Of a stretch of 64,000 bases of DNA, positions 1-8,040 are shown in pieces. The stretch covers positions 40,861 to 104,860 of the forward strand of contig CAZJCK010000003.1 of the NCBI GenBank assembly GCA_964544635.1, given 5' to 3'. The position numbers were made by a program, and so were the translations under genes. The DNA comes from CAZJCK01 sp964544635. Lineage in GTDB: Bacteria; Zixibacteria; MSB-5A5; GN15; FEB-12. The first letter of the stretch is position 1. The number at the start of each line of letters is the position of its first letter. Under the pieces are notes generated by a model. The model ran no database searches. It was not told the origin of the DNA and saw only the letters and a program-made list of their open reading frames with translations.

Positions 1-12
1 GCGTCCGGCGTT

Positions 13-28
13 TGTGAAGATATTCACA
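13..28. promoter_or_regulatory. Rex-type (or CRP/FNR-type) operator
   Basis: The 16-bp palindrome TGTGAAGATATTCACA lies 27 bp before the first gene. It has 6-bp perfect arms around GATA. The extended form with a leading T fits the redox repressor Rex consensus (TTGTGAA-N4-TTCACAA) and also the CRP core TGTGA-N6-TCACA. A sister site lies at 6751-6766. It is too close to the start codon for classical class II activation, so repression is more likely. Confidence 0.5.
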
Positions 29-55
29 TAGCTTCTCGCACCTGGAGGTGTCGGC

Positions 56-1099
56 ATGGTAAAAAAGCAATCGAAGCATACGGCGGGACTACTAATTTCT
101 CCGACGAAGACAGGCGCGGCGGCAACAGTCGGGGGCGGCATGTTTTTGTCGGCGGCGCTCATCTCACTGTTTGTCAGACCAATCATTGATGCACAGCCGG
201 ATGCAACCCTGCTGGCGGCGGCGCTGCTGTTCGATCTGGTGATTGCGGTGCCGGCGCTGGTCTACGCAACGCTTGTTCGGGCCGGACGGTTGCGTCCGCT
301 CTTCCTCATTCCAATTGCTGTAGCCGGATACGCAACGGCGGCTGCGACCATGCCCGATCAGGAGGCACTGTTTGATATGGTGCGGCCGTTGGTCGGACTG
401 GTCGAGCTGGCCATAGTCGGCTGGTTGATCTGGCGCGTCAAACGTGGGCTTGCGGCGCATTCGGGTAGCGGCGACTTTGCAGGCAGCTTACGTGAGTCGC
501 TGCTGCGTATGACCGGCAACCGGGTAGCAGCGGGGATAATCGCGACCGAGGTAGCGTTGCTGTACTATGCATTGCGCTGGCCGCGACAGTCACACAGTCA
601 AGCTGGGTTTACGGTGCATCGAGACGCCGGATATAGCGCGGTGGTGATCGGTTTGATCGGGTTACTGGCGGTCGAAACGGCTGTCGTGCATGTCGTGTTG
701 TTGCAATGGAGTGCAACGACAGCATGGATACTGTCAGCGCTGAGTGTGTACGCGGTAATTTGGTTTGTGGGGGATTACCGGGCACTGTCGGCACGATCGA
801 TCGTACTCACCAAAGAGGCATTGCAGCTGCACATCGGATTGCGCTGGGAGGCGACAGTTCCGTATCGACTGATCGAGACCGTCGAGACTGTGAAAGAGGC
901 GCCGGAAGTCCTGTCGAAATCATCGCTGAAGATTGATATGATGGGGCAGGTCAATGTGCGGATAAGACTGCGCGAGACGACCGAGGTGATCGGTATGTAC
1001 GGCATACGGCGTCGTGTCGATGAGATCTTGTTGCAGGTGGATGATGCGGGACGGTTTCTGGGGGAGGTGAAGGAGAATCGCGGGGCAGGTTCCTTGTGA
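56..1099 (+). CDS. Polytopic membrane protein of unknown function
   Basis: The 347-residue protein has about seven hydrophobic segments (roughly residues 25-45, 52-74, 79-97, 109-128, 156-173, 193-216 and 222-242), then a C-terminal soluble region of about 100 residues that begins near SARSIVLTKEAL. That tail looks like a small beta-rich PH-like domain of the kind found in other bacterial membrane proteins, but I do not recognise a family. GGAGG eight bases before the ATG supports the start. The last codons and the TGA stop lie inside a dispersed palindromic repeat (1086-1104), so the C-terminus may have been remodelled by repeat insertion. It is convergent with the ptb operon and has a Rex-like site in its promoter region. 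Confidence 0.7.
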   Translation: MVKKQSKHTAGLLISPTKTGAAATVGGGMFLSAALISLFVRPIIDAQPDATLLAAALLFDLVIAVPALVYATLVRAGRLRPLFLIPIAVAGYATAAATMPDQEALFDMVRPLVGLVELAIVGWLIWRVKRGLAAHSGSGDFAGSLRESLLRMTGNRVAAGIIATEVALLYYALRWPRQSHSQAGFTVHRDAGYSAVVIGLIGLLAVETAVVHVVLLQWSATTAWILSALSVYAVIWFVGDYRALSARSIVLTKEALQLHIGLRWEATVPYRLIETVETVKEAPEVLSKSSLKIDMMGQVNVRIRLRETTEVIGMYGIRRRVDEILLQVDDAGRFLGEVKENRGAGSL

Positions 1100-1188
1100 A
1101 CCTGACGCATATCGCATTGACGGGCGGCATGGGCCCCGACTCAAGGCCGGGGCGACAAATTCATAGTTGCAGGTCAGGTTCCTTGTGA
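1086..1188. repeat. Two left-end fragments of the 75-bp inverted-repeat element
   Basis: Positions 1086-1104 are a perfect hairpin, CAGGTTC-CTTGT-GAACCTG. Positions 1169-1188 repeat the same left end (GCAGGTCAGGTT then CCTTGTGA) without the right arm. Full copies are at 7582-7656 and 23123-23197. Between the fragments, 1129-1156 resembles part of the 68-bp repeat at 7686 and 8481. A second hairpin, GGCAGAC-N6-GTCTGCC, sits at 1255-1274, just beyond the ptb stop, without a T-run. Confidence 0.7.
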
Positions 1189-1287
1189 TTCACACGTGGA
1201 TCGCATGGGTTCGATACTAACGGGCAGGCGAGGACGTCTGCCGCGCACAGGATTGGCAGACCGCAGCGTCTGCCGCACACGTCGGCC

Positions 1288-2226
1288 TTACACCAGCAGG
1301 CAGCAGACGGCGATGGAGTTGTACAGTGCGCTCGGGTTGTCGTGGCGGGCGGCAAAGGCAACCGGGGTGCGACCGCCAACTAGCACACCGGCCGACTGCG
1401 CCTCGCCGAATGCTGTCATCGCTTTGTAAATGCCGTTCGCCGTGAAACTGTTCGGCGCGATCATCAGGTCGGTCTGGCCGGCCACTGTCGAGTCGGTTAT
1501 CCCCTTGGCGGCGGCAGCCTCGCTGTCGATGGCGATGTCGAACGACAGCGGGCCATCGACGAACACGCCCTTGATCTGCCGACGGTTGTTCATTTGGGTC
1601 AGTATGGCGCCGTCGGTAGTAGCGTTCATCTGCGGATAGACAACCTCGACAGCTGCCAGGACGGCGGTGCGCGGGGTATCGACACCGAGCTTGCGGCAGA
1701 CCGTGGCGGCGTTGTTGATGATCGCTACCTTGGTCATAGTGTCAGGTTGTTCGTTGACGACACCGTCGGAGACAAACAGCAGCTTCGGATACTTGTCGGC
1801 CTTGAGTATGGCAACGTGCGAGAGTACGGCTTTCTTCCCCACGAAACCGACCTCGTTGGACGATAGTGATGAAAGCATTTCCGACGAGCAGACATTGCCG
1901 CGGACAATGAAGTCGGCGGTACCGTCGTTGATCAGTTGCGCCGCCATGCGTACCGCTTCAAACGGCTGCTCCGCAGTCAGGCGCGAGGAATCGTCGGCGC
2001 TGAGTTGCGTCGCCTTGAGATATTCATCGATATCGGACTGCGAGCCGATCAGCACCGGCTTGATGAAACCATCGTTAACCGCATCAGCGAAGCCGGACAG
2101 CGACGGTGCGCTCGACGGTGCTACTATAGCGGCAGTCAGTGGTTCGGCTTTGGTACGTTCCTTTGCTTTCTCGACGATCCGGTCGAAGGAATGGGTATCG
2201 GGTAGTGACATGGTATTTGTCTGCAT
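1288..2226 (-). CDS. Phosphate acyltransferase (Ptb-like), second copy
   Basis: This 312-residue member of the phosphate acetyl/butyryltransferase family would exchange CoA for phosphate on an acyl-CoA, feeding the adjacent butyrate kinase. Family features include the N-terminal AIVAPSSAPSL strand, the central VSDGVVNEQPD segment (compare FTDGGMVPAPD in the neighbour), GPLSFDIAID, and the C-terminal AGVLVGGRTPVAFAARHD. The start at 2226 is preferred to the ATG at 2232 because GGGAGG ends one base before 2232 but seven bases before 2226. It starts just after the stop of the upstream ptb. It is clearly divergent from that copy, so a different acyl chain preference is possible. It is the last gene of the operon. 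Confidence 0.85.
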   Translation of the reverse strand: MQTNTMSLPDTHSFDRIVEKAKERTKAEPLTAAIVAPSSAPSLSGFADAVNDGFIKPVLIGSQSDIDEYLKATQLSADDSSRLTAEQPFEAVRMAAQLINDGTADFIVRGNVCSSEMLSSLSSNEVGFVGKKAVLSHVAILKADKYPKLLFVSDGVVNEQPDTMTKVAIINNAATVCRKLGVDTPRTAVLAAVEVVYPQMNATTDGAILTQMNNRRQIKGVFVDGPLSFDIAIDSEAAAAKGITDSTVAGQTDLMIAPNSFTANGIYKAMTAFGEAQSAGVLVGGRTPVAFAARHDNPSALYNSIAVCCLLV

Positions 2227-2228
2227 GG

Positions 2229-3185
2229 TCATGCCTCCCGCTTCCAGACGTTGTGTTGCTCGTAATAGTCGGCAAGGACAGCCGAGATGGCGAGTGACGC
2301 TTTCTTGTTCTTGATCGTATCGGTACGCGAAACCAGTGAGACCGGCACCGAGGCGCCGACGATGACACCGGCAAAGATCGCGTTGGCGAACTGGATGAGC
2401 GACTTGGCGACGATGTTGCCTTCCTCGATCGAGTTAACGAGGTAGACATCGGCATCGCCGATCACCGGTCCGGTCGCGCCCTTCAATTCGCCGGCTTCTT
2501 TCGAGGTTGCAAGATCGAGCGAGAGCGGCCCCTGGATGATGCAATCGTCGAACCTGGCCTGGGCGTCCCTGGCGAATGCCGACGCCTCCACCCCGCCGGT
2601 GACTGCGACTTTGACCGGCGACAATCCGAGGGCGCGGGCGCTTAAAAGAGCGTTCTCGAGAATCTGCATGCGTTGCTCGGTGTCGGGAGCCGGCACCATG
2701 CCGCCGTCAGTGAAGTTCAACAGCTTGTGGTAGCCGGGAATGTCGAGGACGGCGCAATGCGACAGCGTGTTGGCCTGGCGCAGGTTGTACTGTTTGTCGA
2801 GGACCGTCTTGAGGAGCGCCGAGGTGGGGATGAACCCTTTCATCATCACCTGCGCCTCGCCATCGGAGGCGAACTTGACGGCGGCGTGTGCCGCCCTCAT
2901 CGGATCGACTTCGTTAACCACGCGCAGGTTGCCGATGTCGATCTTCTGTTCCGATGCGAGCTGTTCGATTTTTTCTCTATCGCCGACGAGGATGCCGTCG
3001 AGGAAGCCGTCCGCGTTGGCTTCCGCTACCGCACCGATAACGTCGGCATCCTGTGCCGCAGCGACGGCGACAGTTTTCTTGCGGCCTTCCCTGGCGACCT
3101 GGATCGCCCGTTCAATCAAAGCGTCGGCCGAGGTGATACGTTGCGACGCAATCTCGGCATCGCCGGTTGGTGTCATACGGTTCAT
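2229..3185 (-). CDS. ptb: Phosphate butyryltransferase (Ptb-like)
   Basis: This phosphate acyltransferase of 318 residues converts an acyl-CoA (butyryl-, branched-chain or aryl-acetyl-CoA) and phosphate to acyl-phosphate. Visible family signatures are the glycine-rich strand KVAVTGGVEASAF, GPLSLDLATSKEA, DVYLVNSIEEGN and the C-terminal AGVIVGASVPVSLVSRTD. The ATG at 3185 has AAGGAG eight bases upstream. An in-frame TTG at 3191 overlaps the buk stop but has no comparable ribosome site. The gene lies directly downstream of buk and upstream of a second, divergent ptb, as in the buk-ptb pairs of amino-acid and butyrate fermenters. The actual substrate cannot be read from sequence. Confidence 0.88.
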   Translation of the reverse strand: MNRMTPTGDAEIASQRITSADALIERAIQVAREGRKKTVAVAAAQDADVIGAVAEANADGFLDGILVGDREKIEQLASEQKIDIGNLRVVNEVDPMRAAHAAVKFASDGEAQVMMKGFIPTSALLKTVLDKQYNLRQANTLSHCAVLDIPGYHKLLNFTDGGMVPAPDTEQRMQILENALLSARALGLSPVKVAVTGGVEASAFARDAQARFDDCIIQGPLSLDLATSKEAGELKGATGPVIGDADVYLVNSIEEGNIVAKSLIQFANAIFAGVIVGASVPVSLVSRTDTIKNKKASLAISAVLADYYEQHNVWKREA

Positions 3186-3187
3186 GC

Positions 3188-4255
3188 TCAATACTCCTTG
3201 AGCTGTTCTTCGCCGGTGAGGAAGCGACGTCCGGCGGCAGCCAGCGCCTCCATTTCGTATTCGCCCGGAATGACGACAAACTCGCCGAGAAAACCGGCGT
3301 AGGTATGGATGATGTCGACGAGCCGCTTGGAGTGGGCCATGCCGCCGGTGAGGATGATCGCCTTGTAGTCGCCCTTGAGAGCGGTGGCGGCGACAGCGAT
3401 CTCCTTGGCGATCTGGTAGCCCATGGCGGTGAAATAGAGCAGCGCTTTTTCGTCGCCGCCGTCGATTATCTCCTCCACCTTGCGAAGGTCGGCCTCGCCG
3501 AGGTAAGCAACCAGACCGGATTTCTTCGACAGCTTGTCGATCATCTCTTTCTCGGTATACTCACCGGAGTAGCAGAGTTTGACAAGACCGCCGATGGGAA
3601 GGGCGCCGGCGCGGTCGGGCGAAAACGGTCCCATCCCCAACAGGGCGTCGTTGACATCGACCACTCTGCCTTTCTCCAGCGCCGCGACCGAGACCCCGCC
3701 ACCCATGTGGACGGCGACAAAGTTGATCTCATTGAGTTTGCGTCCGCGCTTCTCGGCCTCGCGGCGGCAGACCTCCTTGATGTTGAGGGCGTGGACCCGG
3801 CACTTGCGTTCGATTTCCGGCACGCCGGAAATCCGGGCGATGTCGGTGAAGTTGTCGACGGTGATCGGGTCGGAGATCATCGATGCTACTTTGTACCGTT
3901 CGCCCAGGTGATGGGCGATGATACTGCCGAGATTGGAGGCATGGTTGGAGTAGACAGCGTGCCGCACGTCGTACAGGAGCTGCGGCGAGATGGTGTACGA
4001 TCCGCCTTCGAGCGGCTTGAGCGGGGCGCCGCGACCGACCACCACCTTCGGTTGGTCGCCGTTGAGGTCAAGACCGTCAAGCCACCGGTTGATGCTCTCC
4101 ATGCGGTAGTCGAATTGTTCGGCGACGTTGTCGAATTTGGCCAGTTCGTTGGGGTCGTGGCGGACCACTTCCTCGGACTCGATGATATCGTCGTTGAAGC
4201 AGGCTACCTTGGTCGAGGTCGAACCGGGATTGATAACGAGAATTCTGTCTCCCAC
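3188..4255 (-). CDS. buk: Butyrate kinase
   Basis: This acetokinase-family enzyme transfers phosphate from acyl-phosphate to ADP, giving ATP and a free carboxylic acid. The N-terminal ILVINPGSTSTK motif is the ASKHA phosphate-1 loop, followed by MGGGVSVAAL and ILTGGMAHSK near the C-terminus. A GTG start at 4255 is chosen: AGGAGG lies six bases upstream and the resulting 355 residues match the family, whereas the longer frame overlaps iorB with a non-homologous Arg-rich leader. The order iorA-iorB-buk-ptb-ptb implies substrate-level phosphorylation from 2-oxoacids. Branched-chain or aromatic acids are likely substrates because of IorAB, by inference. Confidence 0.93.
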   Translation of the reverse strand: MGDRILVINPGSTSTKVACFNDDIIESEEVVRHDPNELAKFDNVAEQFDYRMESINRWLDGLDLNGDQPKVVVGRGAPLKPLEGGSYTISPQLLYDVRHAVYSNHASNLGSIIAHHLGERYKVASMISDPITVDNFTDIARISGVPEIERKCRVHALNIKEVCRREAEKRGRKLNEINFVAVHMGGGVSVAALEKGRVVDVNDALLGMGPFSPDRAGALPIGGLVKLCYSGEYTEKEMIDKLSKKSGLVAYLGEADLRKVEEIIDGGDEKALLYFTAMGYQIAKEIAVAATALKGDYKAIILTGGMAHSKRLVDIIHTYAGFLGEFVVIPGEYEMEALAAAGRRFLTGEEQLKEY

Positions 4256-4265
4256 GGTTGTCCTC

Positions 4266-4868
4266 CTATGCCTCCACTTGTTCGAGCGTGGTGCCGACAC
4301 CGCGTTCGAACGCCTTGAGGTTGATTTCGACGAAGCGCTCCTTGACGCGTGACTTGATCGTCTGGCTCCAGATCTCGCGCTCGAACGGCAGGTAGTTCGA
4401 GAGGGTGCCGAGCAGGATGGTGTTGACCAGACGCGGGTTGCCGAGTTCGCCGGCGATCTTGTCGGCAGGAACGTCGATAACCTTCTGCGCCTTCTTCTTC
4501 ATCTGCGCGATGGCGTCGTGGGGATACGTGAATTTCTTGTTGGCGGTGACGATGGCCGGCACCAGTTTGGTTTGCGAAACGATCGCCACACCGTCCTTCT
4601 TCATCCAGTCCATAGCGCGGAGGCCCTCGGCCGATTCGAAGGCCATGAGGACATCCACCCGGCCGTACTGGATGGTCGGGCTGTAGACCTTGGGGCCGAT
4701 CTTGATGTGCGACGAGACGATGCCGCCGCGCTGGCTCATACCGTGGACTTCGGATTTCTTGACGTCCAGCCCTGAGCGCATGGCTGCCTCGGAGATGATC
4801 TCCGAGGCGAGCAGGACACCCTGGCCGCCGACGCCGACTATCAGTATGTTGAATTCATTCTTTTCCAT
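4266..4868 (-). CDS. iorB: Indolepyruvate:ferredoxin oxidoreductase, beta subunit
   Basis: This 200-residue gamma-type domain subunit of a 2-oxoacid:ferredoxin oxidoreductase begins with FNILIVGVGGQGVLLASEI. It then shows KKSEVHGMSQRGG, the conserved segment that contacts CoA or the thiamine site in the partner. With IorA it oxidatively decarboxylates arylpyruvates or related 2-oxoacids to acyl-CoA while reducing ferredoxin. It starts eight bases after the iorA stop with an AGGTG ribosome site, and its stop lies ten bases before the buk GTG, so the two are likely translationally coupled. Confidence 0.92.
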   Translation of the reverse strand: MEKNEFNILIVGVGGQGVLLASEIISEAAMRSGLDVKKSEVHGMSQRGGIVSSHIKIGPKVYSPTIQYGRVDVLMAFESAEGLRAMDWMKKDGVAIVSQTKLVPAIVTANKKFTYPHDAIAQMKKKAQKVIDVPADKIAGELGNPRLVNTILLGTLSNYLPFEREIWSQTIKSRVKERFVEINLKAFERGVGTTLEQVEA

Positions 4869-4876
4869 GGTTGCAC

Positions 4877-6709
4877 CTATGCCTGTTCTGCCGTTTCAAA
4901 GTGACTCTTGAGGATGATCGCCTCCGGCGGGCAGATCTGCGCACAGAGCGTGCAGCCGGTACAGAGCGACGTATCGATAACCGCCTTGGGATGGCCGTGC
5001 TTGTTGGTCTCGGTCGAGGCCTCGATGGCCGGACAGGAGATGCGGAAGCAGGCGCCGCAGGCGGTGCACTTCTCGAGATCGACAACGTACGGTTCTTCCA
5101 TGATCCGCTTGGGCATGAGCACGCACGGCCGTTTGGTGTGGATGACTGACGGTCCGGGAGTTTCGAGCTGTTCCTTGATGACACTGAGCACCTGGTCGTA
5201 GTCGTACGGGTCGGCCTTGACATAGTTCTTCACGCCCAGGGCGTTGACCAGCTTCTCGATGTCGATCACGCCGGCCTTTTCGCCCATCAGGGTGTAGCCG
5301 GTCGAGGGGTGCATCTGGCCGCCGGTCATGGCGGTGGCGGAGTTGTCGAGGATGATGATGGTCACATTCGAGTGGTTGTAGATAGCGTCCATCAGACCGG
5401 TCACGCCCGAGTGCAGGAAGGTGGAGTCGCCGATGACGGCCACGGTGCCTTTCTCGGAGCCTTTCACTTTCTCCATGCCGATGGCGTTGCCGATCGACGC
5501 CCCCATGCAGATGCAGGTGTCCATGGCGTTGAGCGGCTCCATCACGCCGAGGGTGTAGCAGCCGATGTCACCGGTGACGGCGACACCGAGTTTCTTGAGG
5601 GCCATGAAGGCGCCGCGGTGCGGACAGCCGGGACAGAGCACAGGTGGCCGCGGGAACATGTTCTCTTCGGCGAGGATTTCGGCCTGCTTGACGATGTCGA
5701 TCAGGCCGGCTTCGTAAAGCCCTTCGGCAACGCGCAAGGGGTGCAACTCGCCGCGATAGCCGAAATACTTCTTTCCTTCGACTTCAATGCCGGCGGCTCG
5801 GATCTGGTCTTCGTAGAACGGTTCGAGTTCTTCGACGACGATTACGCGGTCGTGCGACTCGACGAACTGGCGAATCTTGTCTAACGGCAACGGGTAACTC
5901 ATGCCGAGCTTGAAGTAGTCGAAGTCGGGGGCGACCTCCTTGGCGTACTGGTAGGCCACGCCACCGGTGATGATGCCGATCTTCGAACCGTTGTCTTCGA
6001 TGACGTTGAACGGTGATTCCTCGGTGAACTTTTCGAGCCGATGGAGCCGTTCGCGCACCACCACATGGCGACCGCGGGCGTTGGACGGCACCATGACGTA
6101 TTTCGACGGATCCTTGGCGAACTTGCGCTCCGGGCCGGAGTGGACGTCGCCGAGGCTGACCACGCCCTTGGAGTGCGAGATGCGGGTGGTCAGCCGGACC
6201 ATGACGGGGGTGTCGAACTCCTCGGAGAGATCGTAGGCGGCGACCATCATGTCTTTGGCTTCCTGCGAGTCCGACGGTTCCAGCATCGGAATCTGGGCGA
6301 AGCGGGCGTAGAAACGGTTGTCCTGCTCGTTCTGCGACGAGTGCATTTCCGGGTCGTCGCAGGAAACCAGCACAAAGCCGCCGTTGACGCCGGTATAGGC
6401 CTGGGTCATGAACGGATCGGCGGCGACATTGAGGCCGACATGTTTCATCGTACAGAGGGCGCGGGCGCCGCCAACTGAAGCGCCGATGGCCACTTCGTAG
6501 GCCACCTTTTCGTTGGGTGACCACTGGGAATAAATATGGCGGTAGTGAGCCGCGAGGGTCTCAAGGATTTCGGTGGACGGTGTTCCCGGGTAGGATGCGG
6601 CCAGTTTGACTCCAGCCTCATGGGCGCCCCGGGCAACCGCCTCGTTACCCGACATAAGCTCTTTTTGCATAAGTTCACCTGATGTATTTACAGACAATTT
6701 ACCTTGCAT
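4877..6709 (-). CDS. iorA: Indolepyruvate:ferredoxin oxidoreductase, alpha subunit
   Basis: This large subunit of about 610 residues carries, in order, the pyrimidine-binding domain (SGNEAVARGAHEAG, SYPGTPSTEI), a central domain, the thiamine-pyrophosphate domain (GDIGCYTLG through IGDSTFLHSGVTG) and two C-terminal [4Fe-4S] motifs, CTACGACFRISC and CTGCTLCAQICP. It generates acyl-CoA and reduced ferredoxin from 2-oxoacids. Three starts are possible: 6721 (no ribosome site), 6709 (GGAGG four bases upstream, chosen) and 6670 (AGGTGA upstream, matching the usual family N-terminus). It is the first gene of a five-gene operon. A Rex-type palindrome 42 bases upstream suggests control by the NADH/NAD ratio. 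Confidence 0.93.
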   Translation of the reverse strand: MQGKLSVNTSGELMQKELMSGNEAVARGAHEAGVKLAASYPGTPSTEILETLAAHYRHIYSQWSPNEKVAYEVAIGASVGGARALCTMKHVGLNVAADPFMTQAYTGVNGGFVLVSCDDPEMHSSQNEQDNRFYARFAQIPMLEPSDSQEAKDMMVAAYDLSEEFDTPVMVRLTTRISHSKGVVSLGDVHSGPERKFAKDPSKYVMVPSNARGRHVVVRERLHRLEKFTEESPFNVIEDNGSKIGIITGGVAYQYAKEVAPDFDYFKLGMSYPLPLDKIRQFVESHDRVIVVEELEPFYEDQIRAAGIEVEGKKYFGYRGELHPLRVAEGLYEAGLIDIVKQAEILAEENMFPRPPVLCPGCPHRGAFMALKKLGVAVTGDIGCYTLGVMEPLNAMDTCICMGASIGNAIGMEKVKGSEKGTVAVIGDSTFLHSGVTGLMDAIYNHSNVTIIILDNSATAMTGGQMHPSTGYTLMGEKAGVIDIEKLVNALGVKNYVKADPYDYDQVLSVIKEQLETPGPSVIHTKRPCVLMPKRIMEEPYVVDLEKCTACGACFRISCPAIEASTETNKHGHPKAVIDTSLCTGCTLCAQICPPEAIILKSHFETAEQA

Positions 6710-6750
6710 AGCACCTCCCATTGATGTGCGTTACTCCGGTTGAGAATATG

Positions 6751-6766
6751 TGTGAAATCTTTCACA
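6751..6766. promoter_or_regulatory. Rex-type (or CRP/FNR-type) operator before iorA
   Basis: TGTGAAATCTTTCACA is a perfect 7-bp inverted repeat with a 2-bp centre. Read on the iorA strand it extends to TTGTGAAAGATTTCACAC, 17 of 18 positions of the Bacillus/Streptomyces Rex consensus as I remember it. It lies between iorA (left) and a lipoprotein gene (right), so it could serve either. Rex represses fermentation genes in other bacteria, which fits the operon. Confidence 0.55.
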
Positions 6767-6956
6767 AAAGCAAGACCTGCAAACGGGATTTGTTGTGGCC
6801 GGATTGAGTTGGATCAATGGACATGGATAATTGACAAATATGTGGATGAATGCGATATTGAGAGCGTCTGTATGGCAGAGCGCCACGGGGCTATTCTTGA
6901 GCTGACATCGCGATCGTGGCAGTGAATCAGGAAAACGGAATCTGGAGGGGTTTGTC

Positions 6957-7478
6957 ATGAAACGGATAAAAATTTTGGGGCTGCTGGGCGCGGTCTGCCT
7001 GGTGTGGGGATGCGGTGAGGACAAGAATGCGGACATGGCGACCACACCGACAGAAGAGCAGACGATACGCAGCTCACTCTCAGATGACAGGCTGGTTACG
7101 CGTGACCAGTTGATTGGTACCTGGCTGGGCCAGTACATTCATATCGACCCGCATTCGAGACAACGGATGGAGTTTACGGTGAGCTTCGTTTTCAACGACA
7201 CCGCCTTCTTGTACCAGAAGGCCGAAACTGATTCTACGAACTATCACTGCCCACACGTCTACGCGTGGGGTCCGTGGGCAACTGATGGCCTGGCGCTGTG
7301 GCTGCAGAATCATGCTTTTTACACGATGGACTGTTTCTGGTATCCGATTTCTGCTCGAAATCACCCGGTTTGGTTTGATGGCAATACGCTGATTATTCTG
7401 GAGAACGAGATTGCATATCCTGACTCGGTAGTGTCGTTTGGCTACCTCGATACATTCAGACTGGTGAGGGTGAAATGA
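6957..7478 (+). CDS. Putative lipoprotein of unknown function
   Basis: This 173-residue product has a classic lipoprotein signal (MKRIKILGLLGAVCLVWGC, modified Cys at about residue 19). The mature part has a short Thr/Glu-rich linker and then a domain with many aromatic residues and two Cys (YHCPHVYAWGPWATDG, MDCFWYPIS). The N-terminal LIGTWLGQYIHID segment resembles lipocalin-like starts, but I cannot assign a family. GGAGG precedes the ATG. Its stop overlaps the start of a second tiny lipoprotein frame (ATGA), suggesting a two-gene transcript. It is divergent from iorA. Confidence 0.7.
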   Translation: MKRIKILGLLGAVCLVWGCGEDKNADMATTPTEEQTIRSSLSDDRLVTRDQLIGTWLGQYIHIDPHSRQRMEFTVSFVFNDTAFLYQKAETDSTNYHCPHVYAWGPWATDGLALWLQNHAFYTMDCFWYPISARNHPVWFDGNTLIILENEIAYPDSVVSFGYLDTFRLVRVK

Positions 7479-7585
7479 GAACACACGCAACCGTATTGGT
7501 AGTACTCGTCGCTGTGACGATGTCACTGTCCTGTTCGGAGAAACCGAATGAGCCGATGACGGGTGCGAAGAAATCAGTCCCGTAG
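7475..7585 (+). CDS. Very short lipoprotein-like ORF, possibly truncated
   Basis: A 36-codon frame overlaps the preceding stop by four bases (ATGA). It encodes a hydrophobic signal-like stretch (ATVLVVLVAVTMSLSC) followed by SEKPNEPMTGAKKSVP. The Cys at position 20 sits in a weak lipobox. The TAG stop lies inside the first bases of the 75-bp inverted-repeat element (GTAGG), so the original gene may have been longer and cut short by insertion. Similar small entericidin-like lipoproteins exist, but no homology is claimed. Confidence 0.4.
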   Translation: MRTHATVLVVLVAVTMSLSCSEKPNEPMTGAKKSVP

Positions 7586-7656
7586 GTCAGGTTCCTTGTG
7601 AAGCTGACAGTGTATCGTCCGTTGGGCGAAGTCAGGTTGCAAGCAACCTGACCTAC
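7582..7656. repeat. 75-bp palindromic element with 12-bp terminal inverted repeats
   Basis: The ends GTAGGTCAGGTT and AACCTGACCTAC are perfect 12-bp inverted repeats. Inside, the left end forms GTCAGGTTC-CTTGT-GAAGCTGAC (one mismatch) and the right end is a 22-bp palindrome with 10-bp arms around AA (7631-7652). A second copy of exactly the same length is at 23123-23197. It encodes no protein, so it is a candidate MITE- or REP-type element. Confidence 0.75.
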
Positions 7657-7685
7657 GAACAGAGTGCGGGGACATTTTCGGCAGA

Positions 7686-7753
7686 GATGGGCAGACTGGG
7701 CCCCAGGTGTTCGCCCCGGGGCGACAGAGAAAGAGCCCACCTGAGAGGTAGGC
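7686..7753. repeat. 68-bp dispersed repeat, copy 1
   Basis: This starts GATGGGCAGACTGGGCCCC and ends GAGAGGTAGGC. The central part is a GC-rich hairpin (GGGCCCC against CCGGGGCGAC), and an outer GGGC faces GCCC. A copy of identical length with a few substitutions is at 8481-8548. A partial third copy lies around 1129-1156. Confidence 0.7.
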
Positions 7754-7790
7754 TACCGTTGAGGTTTCAGTAATGTACCAATCATCTGCC

Positions 7791-8004
7791 AGTGAGTGTA
7801 GGTCGAAACTTCAAGGCCCGCAGGGCCGAAGAGTTTCGACATTGTTCTTTTAACGAATGTCGAAAGTCTGCCTGAGTCGTATGGCTAAGGTCAGAACCCA
7901 CTCTCACAAACTCAATTCGTACGCGTGAATGTAGGCCAGGATGTCCTGCAGGGACTTCTGGCGTCGTTATGATTCGCAGACTCCTTTGTATCACGTATTT
8001 CCTG
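7791..8004. repeat. 214-bp direct repeat, copy 1
   Basis: It is identical to 8041-8254 except for one base near position 20 (AAACT here, AAACC there). The copies start exactly 250 bp apart, with 36 bp of unrelated sequence between them. Each contains stacked hairpins: GTCGAAACT facing AGTTTCGAC with an inner GGCCC-GCA-GGGCC, then GACATT facing AATGTC. A shared structure and no frame of note suggest a structured DNA or RNA element. Confidence 0.85.
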
Positions 8005-8040
8005 GCGGTTGTACGGGGTGTGGCGAGAGGAGTTTACGGA

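Noticed and set aside
3167..4318. Long plus-strand frame opposite buk
   Set aside because: It mirrors the codons of a clear butyrate kinase on the other strand, has no ribosome site, and has no recognisable domain.
6731..7138. 135-codon minus-strand frame between iorA and the lipoprotein gene
   Set aside because: It overlaps the well-supported lipoprotein gene and the operator, and shows no protein-like features.
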